Assembly: GCF_007197775.1 (NCBI RefSeq)
Contig: NZ_CP041638.1
Span: forward strand, 1,178,001-1,242,000
Length of the DNA stretch: 64,000 nt
Reading direction: 5' to 3'
Source: Thalassotalea sp. PS06
GTDB lineage: Bacteria > Pseudomonadota > Gammaproteobacteria > Enterobacterales > Alteromonadaceae
Below are positions 59,961 through 64,000 of the stretch, piece after piece. Under the pieces are notes generated by a model. That model searched no databases. It was not told where the DNA came from and saw only the letters and a program-made list of their open reading frames with translations. Each line of letters starts with the position of its first letter. The first letter of the stretch is position 1. Made by a program: the position numbers and the translations under genes.

Positions 59961-61139
59961 TTGACGCTTCGACGAAAAACCTATGCCACCCTTAGCGGTG
60001 GCTTTTTTTGTTATTTTGCCCTGATTGGCCTATTCATGCCGTTCGCTTCCCTGTATCTGGATGCGAAAGGATTCGATGCACTACAAATTGGCGAAATCCT
60101 GGCAGTTGTTGCCGCCACCAAAATTATCGGTCCCGGGCTTTGGGCGCATATTGCCGACAAAAGTGGCCGTTTATCGAGAATAATCTTACTTGGCTGCATA
60201 TTAACGGTAGCATCGTTAACCCTAGTGTTTGTCAGCGAAGGTTTCTGGCCGTTGCTGTTCACTTTTTCTTTGTTTATGTTGTTTTTCAATGGCATTTTAC
60301 CGCAATTGGAAGTCCTTACATTAACCTCTATCCAGGGAGCGAGTCAGAATTATGCCCGCATTCGTTTATGGGGAAGCCTGGGCTTTATCGTTGCGACACT
60401 GACTTCTGGAGAAATTCTTTCCGTAACCTCACCTTTATACTTTCCTTACCTGGCGATGTTCTGGGTGGTGTTATTGACCTTGGTATCAACACTCAATCGT
60501 GATCCTAACATTGCAGTAACTTCGCCATCGTCTGAACCACAAACGTCGGTAATGAAGCGTATTCGCCACCCTGGGTTTATTTGCTTTTTGATCTCCGGTT
60601 TATTAATGCAAATAAGCTTTGGACCATTTTATAATTTCTTTGCGCTTTATCTCAGAGATGCTGGCTTTGATACCAGTTATGTTGGCGTTTTTATGGGCGT
60701 AGCAATAGTTGTCGAACTGGCGATGTTCTATGGCGCCTATCTGTTTTTCAAAGCATGGTCGGTAAATACGATTTTCATCTTTTGCTTTTTGATAACCTCG
60801 GTTCGCTGGCTATTGACCGCCTTATATGCCGATAATGCGCTTATTCTGGCAATTGCGATGAGTATGCATGCGGTTAGCTTTGCCCTTTATCACTGCGCCT
60901 GTATGGCATTTTTTCAGCGCTATTTCAGCCACTCTCAGCAAAACCGCGCACAGGCAATGTACAACGGGCTTTTCTATGGGGTAGGTGGTGCGGTAGGTGC
61001 TATCGTTACTGGTTGGTTGTGGAATCAATCCGGTTCCGGTGAAACCAGCTTCCTGGTAGCGTCAGTCGCGGCAATGCTAGGCCTGATATTTGTGATATTC
61101 ACGCCAAAAGTGAGTCTCAAAAGCGAGTCAACTGCCTAA
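59961..61139 (+). CDS. MFS transporter (MFS_1-like, 3-phenylpropionate transporter-type)
   Basis: 392-residue inner-membrane major facilitator with 12 predicted helices. The motif WGSLGFIVATLTSG and the loop NYARIRLWGS resemble the HcaT-like MFS_1 group. The TTG start at 59961 lies right after repeat copy 6 and the best ribosome site candidate is GGATTGG in the repeat's last bases; the first residues MTLRRKTYATLSGGFFCYFA match the normal N-terminus, so a start further in is unlikely. Substrate unknown. It ends at a shared terminator with lipA. Confidence 0.87.
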   Translation: MTLRRKTYATLSGGFFCYFALIGLFMPFASLYLDAKGFDALQIGEILAVVAATKIIGPGLWAHIADKSGRLSRIILLGCILTVASLTLVFVSEGFWPLLFTFSLFMLFFNGILPQLEVLTLTSIQGASQNYARIRLWGSLGFIVATLTSGEILSVTSPLYFPYLAMFWVVLLTLVSTLNRDPNIAVTSPSSEPQTSVMKRIRHPGFICFLISGLLMQISFGPFYNFFALYLRDAGFDTSYVGVFMGVAIVVELAMFYGAYLFFKAWSVNTIFIFCFLITSVRWLLTALYADNALILAIAMSMHAVSFALYHCACMAFFQRYFSHSQQNRAQAMYNGLFYGVGGAVGAIVTGWLWNQSGSGETSFLVASVAAMLGLIFVIFTPKVSLKSESTA

Positions 61140-61164
61140 ATACATTTACCTGAGCCAGATACAA

Positions 61165-61191
61165 AAAAGGCACTGGTTAACAGTGCCTTTT
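61165..61191. terminator. Bidirectional intrinsic terminator
   Basis: AAAAGGCACTG / CAGTGCCTTTT, an 11-bp stem with a five-base loop, between the convergent MFS gene and lipA. Confidence 0.92.
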
Positions 61192-61217
61192 ATACTTTGA
61201 ACTTCGACAGCTAGCGA

Positions 61218-62186
61218 TTATTTAACTTCTTCACCAGCCGCTTGCTTGTCTGCATGGTAGCTTGAGCGAACCAGTGGACCACAGGCTGCATGTTCAAAGC
61301 CCATTTTTTCAGCTTCCTGACGGAACATTTCAAACTCATCTGGGTGAACATAACGTTCAACCGGTAAGTGATGCTTAGAGGGCTGTAGGTACTGACCTAT
61401 GGTCAGCATGGTTACACCATGGGCACGTAAATCGCGCATCACTTCAAGAATCTCTTCATTGGTTTCACCTAAACCTACCATCAAACCTGATTTGGTTGGA
61501 ACGTCAGGATTGGCTTCGCCGAACTTCTTCAAAAGATCCAATGACCATTGATAGTTTGCACCCGGACGAGCCTTTTTGTACAAGCGCGGCGCCGTTTCCA
61601 TATTGTGGTTGAATACGTGTGGCGGATGCGAATTTAATATCTCTAACGCTCTGTCCATACGACCGCGGAAATCCGGTACCAGAATTTCGACTTTGGTGTG
61701 CGGCGCATGTTCGTCGATTTCACGAATACAGTCGGCAAATTGTTGAGCCCCACCATCGCGCAGATCATCACGGTCTACTGAGGTGATAACCACGTATTTC
61801 AACGCCATATCTTTTAACGTCATCGCCAGTTTTTTCGGCTCTTCTGCATCCGGTGCCAACGGACGACCATGGCCAACGTCACAGAAAGGACAACGGCGGG
61901 TACAGATGTCACCCAGGATCATAAAGGTGGCGGTACCATGGTTAAAACATTCCGCCAGATTAGGGCAGGAAGCTTCTTCACAAACTGAGTGCAAACCGCC
62001 TTTACGTAAGCCCGCTTTCACCTTATCGATGTTTTCACTGGTACGAGGCAATTTGATTTTTAGCCAATCCGGCTTGCGCAACATGGTTTCACGCTCTGAA
62101 GGAATGACCTGAATCGGAATGTGCGCCATTTTTTCCGCGTCACGTAATTTTGTGCCCGGAGCCACACGAGTCGTTGCTTTGCTCAT
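61218..62186 (-). CDS. lipA: Lipoyl synthase LipA
   Basis: Radical SAM enzyme that inserts two sulfurs into octanoyl groups. The 322 residues have the auxiliary cluster cysteines [12 protein letters not shown] (C69, C74, C80) and the radical SAM motif CTRRCPFC (C95, C99, C102), plus the C-terminal RSSYHADKQ. It follows lipB by 4 bases. Confidence 0.97.
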   Translation of the reverse strand: MSKATTRVAPGTKLRDAEKMAHIPIQVIPSERETMLRKPDWLKIKLPRTSENIDKVKAGLRKGGLHSVCEEASCPNLAECFNHGTATFMILGDICTRRCPFCDVGHGRPLAPDAEEPKKLAMTLKDMALKYVVITSVDRDDLRDGGAQQFADCIREIDEHAPHTKVEILVPDFRGRMDRALEILNSHPPHVFNHNMETAPRLYKKARPGANYQWSLDLLKKFGEANPDVPTKSGLMVGLGETNEEILEVMRDLRAHGVTMLTIGQYLQPSKHHLPVERYVHPDEFEMFRQEAEKMGFEHAACGPLVRSSYHADKQAAGEEVK

Positions 62187-62190
62187 GAAC

Positions 62191-62835
62191 TTAGTTTAAT
62201 CCTGTTTGATGGCGAACGTCTTGCGTTGCCAATAATTGTTGAATCTCTGATACCAAGGCAACACCTGCCTCACTCACTTGTTGTGGACCACCAATATCGG
62301 CAGTTTGAATCATTTCCATTCCGGCATAACCACATGGGTTGATTCGTAAAAACGGTGATAAATCCATATTGATGTTGATGGCTAAACCATGGAAAGTGCA
62401 GCCTTTTCGCACTCTCAGGCCTAACGATGCAATCTTACGACCGTCAACATAAACCCCAGGCGCGTCAGGTCTTGCAAAAGCTTCAACATCAAACTGTGCC
62501 AACATATTAATGATTGAGTTTTCAATCATGGTCACTAAATCGCGAACACCGAGCTTACGGCGTTTTAAATCGATGAGAAAATATATTACCTGCTGTCCCG
62601 GACCGTGATAGGTTACCTGACCACCACGGTCAACCTTGACCACAGGAATATCACCGGGCATCAACAAATGTTCTTCTTTACCGGCCTGGCCCTGGGTGAA
62701 TACTGGCGGGTGCTCTACCAGCCACAATTCGTCAAGGCTCTGTTCGTCGCGATTATCGGTGTAATCTTGCATCGCCCGCCACACGGTTTCATAGTCCATG
62801 GTGTCTAACTGGCGTATTACGAGAGGTTGGCTCAC
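62191..62835 (-). CDS. lipB: Octanoyltransferase LipB
   Basis: Transfers octanoyl from acyl carrier protein to lipoyl domains. The 214 residues show [20 protein letters not shown], the catalytic lysine stretch [19 protein letters not shown], and [10 protein letters not shown] with the catalytic cysteine. The start is GTG with AGGAAG 10 bases upstream. Upstream of lipA in the standard order. Confidence 0.96.
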   Translation of the reverse strand: MSQPLVIRQLDTMDYETVWRAMQDYTDNRDEQSLDELWLVEHPPVFTQGQAGKEEHLLMPGDIPVVKVDRGGQVTYHGPGQQVIYFLIDLKRRKLGVRDLVTMIENSIINMLAQFDVEAFARPDAPGVYVDGRKIASLGLRVRKGCTFHGLAININMDLSPFLRINPCGYAGMEMIQTADIGGPQQVSEAGVALVSEIQQLLATQDVRHQTGLN

Positions 62836-62897
62836 TGTCTACTTCCTGGGAAATTAAGTGCCGGCATTATAATCTTTCTAATTCCAAAGACCAATGC

Positions 62898-63164
62898 TTA
62901 CAATACGTAACGAACTTCTTCGATAGCGGACAGTTCCGTATACAACTTCTCGATGTGTTCCTGGCTAGTAACGGTTACGGCCACAGATACTGAATGATAA
63001 GTCCCTTTACTGCTCGGCTTAATAGACGGCGCATAATCGCCCGGGGTGTCATTTTGCAATACAGCGACAACCAGATCCGGCAGATGATCAACGGCAACAC
63101 CCATGACTTTGAAATTCAGCACGCATGGGAATTCCAATAGTTCGTTAAATTTGGTTTTCATCAT
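62898..63164 (-). CDS. ybeD: YbeD family protein (DUF493)
   Basis: 88-residue cytoplasmic protein with an ACT-like fold, typical start [13 protein letters not shown] and the segment FKVMGVA. Its function is unsettled. It lies between dat and lipB as in other gammaproteobacteria, where dacA-ybeD-lipB-lipA is common. Confidence 0.93.
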   Translation of the reverse strand: MMKTKFNELLEFPCVLNFKVMGVAVDHLPDLVVAVLQNDTPGDYAPSIKPSSKGTYHSVSVAVTVTSQEHIEKLYTELSAIEEVRYVL

Positions 63165-63181
63165 AATAAATACTACTTACG

Positions 63182-64000
63182 TCACAATAATTGGGATTTA
63201 AAATCCTGAAGGGCGCTGGAAATCCGTGTCGTTAACGGCCCAATTTCTCCTGAGCCGATTATTTTATCATCAATTGCAACAATAGGTGAAATCTCACGGG
63301 TAGAGCTGCAAATCCAGATTTCATCGGCCTCAGGCAATTCCTCTATATGGATACGTTGTTGGTAAACTTCAAGCCCATGTTGCAGACAAAGTTCGATAAT
63401 TAAATCCCGGGTAATACCACCAAGAATGAACTGGCTTTTTGGCGGCGTGTAAATCTTGTCGCTTTTCACCACAAACACATTTGAACTTGCGCCTTCGGTA
63501 AGTTCGTTATCACGGTAAAGTATAGCCTCATCAAAGCCCTGAGCTTTGGCTCGGTTTATCAGTAAGGTATTGGCCAGCAGGGCAATGGATTTGATATCAC
63601 AATGCAGCCAGCGGATATCTTCCATCAAGGTAGCACGCTGCGGCGTTAATGTTTGCGCCGAGTCTTTGAGTGTTGAACTCATGATCAATACGCTAGGTTT
63701 TGGCTTTGCCATTACCTGGTGCTGTCTGTATGGTTCAGAGCCGCGGGTTACCTGTAAATAAATTGATTGGTTCTCGCCAAGGTGCTCAACATTAAGAGCA
63801 ACCACCTCATCGATAAGGTCTAGCCAACGCTGTTCATCAAAAGGGGAGGGCAAATCAATTTTCTTGAGGGAATCAAACAGACGAGTTAAGTGTTGTTTGC
63901 TGCGAAATGGGGTCTTTCGATACACAGGAATGACTTCATAAACCCCGTCCGCAAACAAAAAACCTCGGTCAAGGACCGAGATTTTTGCGTGTTCTTTGGC
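63182..64000 (-). CDS. dat: D-amino-acid transaminase / aminotransferase class IV (5' end outside window)
   Basis: PLP-dependent class IV aminotransferase. The frame runs open to the window edge on the minus strand: the edge codons read AKEHAKISVLDRGFLFADGVYEVIP, shown here as the usual N-terminal motif LDRGFLFADGVYEV. About 272 residues are visible. The PLP lysine lies in LHCDIKSIALLAN, and EGASSNVFVV and LGGITRDLIIELC are typical. D-alanine transaminase is favoured because of the peptidoglycan context (dacA expected upstream), but a branched-chain or ADC lyase relative is possible. Confidence 0.88.
   Translation of the reverse strand, partial: AKEHAKISVLDRGFLFADGVYEVIPVYRKTPFRSKQHLTRLFDSLKKIDLPSPFDEQRWLDLIDEVVALNVEHLGENQSIYLQVTRGSEPYRQHQVMAKPKPSVLIMSSTLKDSAQTLTPQRATLMEDIRWLHCDIKSIALLANTLLINRAKAQGFDEAILYRDNELTEGASSNVFVVKSDKIYTPPKSQFILGGITRDLIIELCLQHGLEVYQQRIHIEELPEADEIWICSSTREISPIVAIDDKIIGSGEIGPLTTRISSALQDFKSQLL

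Overview
The window is chromosomal DNA from a marine-type gammaproteobacterium, most likely of the order Alteromonadales (Colwelliaceae or Alteromonadaceae-like). The evidence is the 16S and 23S rRNA sequence, moderate GC content, a LiuR-controlled leucine/valine catabolic cluster, long-form PstC/PstA permease subunits, and the gene orders recN-bamE, smrB-prmB-aroC and dat-ybeD-lipB-lipA. I could not assign a genus by eye. There is no prophage, transposase, integron or CRISPR array.

Layout. 1-9.5 kb: the 3' end of ppc, then a phosphate block (pstC-pstA-pstB-phoU behind a triple PhoB half-site array, then a DUF47 protein with the low-affinity transporter pit). No pstS is present. 9.9-15.8 kb: a DUF3943 membrane protein with oxyR, an ECF sigma/anti-sigma/coiled-coil operon, two small envelope genes, and bamE. 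15.9-20.5 kb: recN with a LexA box, katG, and a VanZ-like gene. 20.6-33.3 kb: branched-chain amino acid catabolism, with liuRABCDE on the minus strand and a divergent thiolase/acyl-CoA dehydrogenase/hydrolase/mmsB/SDR set on the plus strand. Three TTAC-N6-GTAA operators lie between them. 33.7-41.3 kb: gmhB and a complete rRNA operon (two promoters, 16S, tRNA-Ala, tRNA-Ile, 23S with a helix-45 insertion, two 5S genes), followed by a gene-free stretch packed with short perfect inverted repeats. 41.3-48.1 kb: the trhP-ferredoxin pair, an unknown membrane-anchored protein that needs a -1 frameshift, an SGNH hydrolase, a DUF4136 lipoprotein, and a GH2/GH5-like hydrolase. 47.6-53.1 kb: a sulfur-sensing block of rhodanese and DUF2892, divergent from a BigR/YgaV-type ArsR regulator and an RND efflux pump. 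53.3-56 kb: a rubrerythrin / Fe-S oxidoreductase / DUF3501 operon. 56.5-64 kb: sixA, smrB, prmB, aroC, an MFS transporter, and lipA-lipB-ybeD-dat.

The main unexplained element is a family of about 265-bp structured intergenic repeats with ATACCAAT...ATTGGTAT ends. There are five related copies plus one with matching ends but a different interior. Four of the six begin exactly on the last A of a stop codon, and four end within 12 nt of a start codon. They carry no ORF and fold into a TIR-closed structure with two internal arms, so they look like non-autonomous mobile elements or co-opted 3'UTR/5'UTR RNA elements. Other unusual features are the helix-45 insertion in 23S, the hairpin-dense region after 5S with repeated TCCACC linkers, the A AAA AAG slip site at the start of an unknown gene, and tandem abutting ATTAG-N6-CTAAT operators at the ArsR locus.
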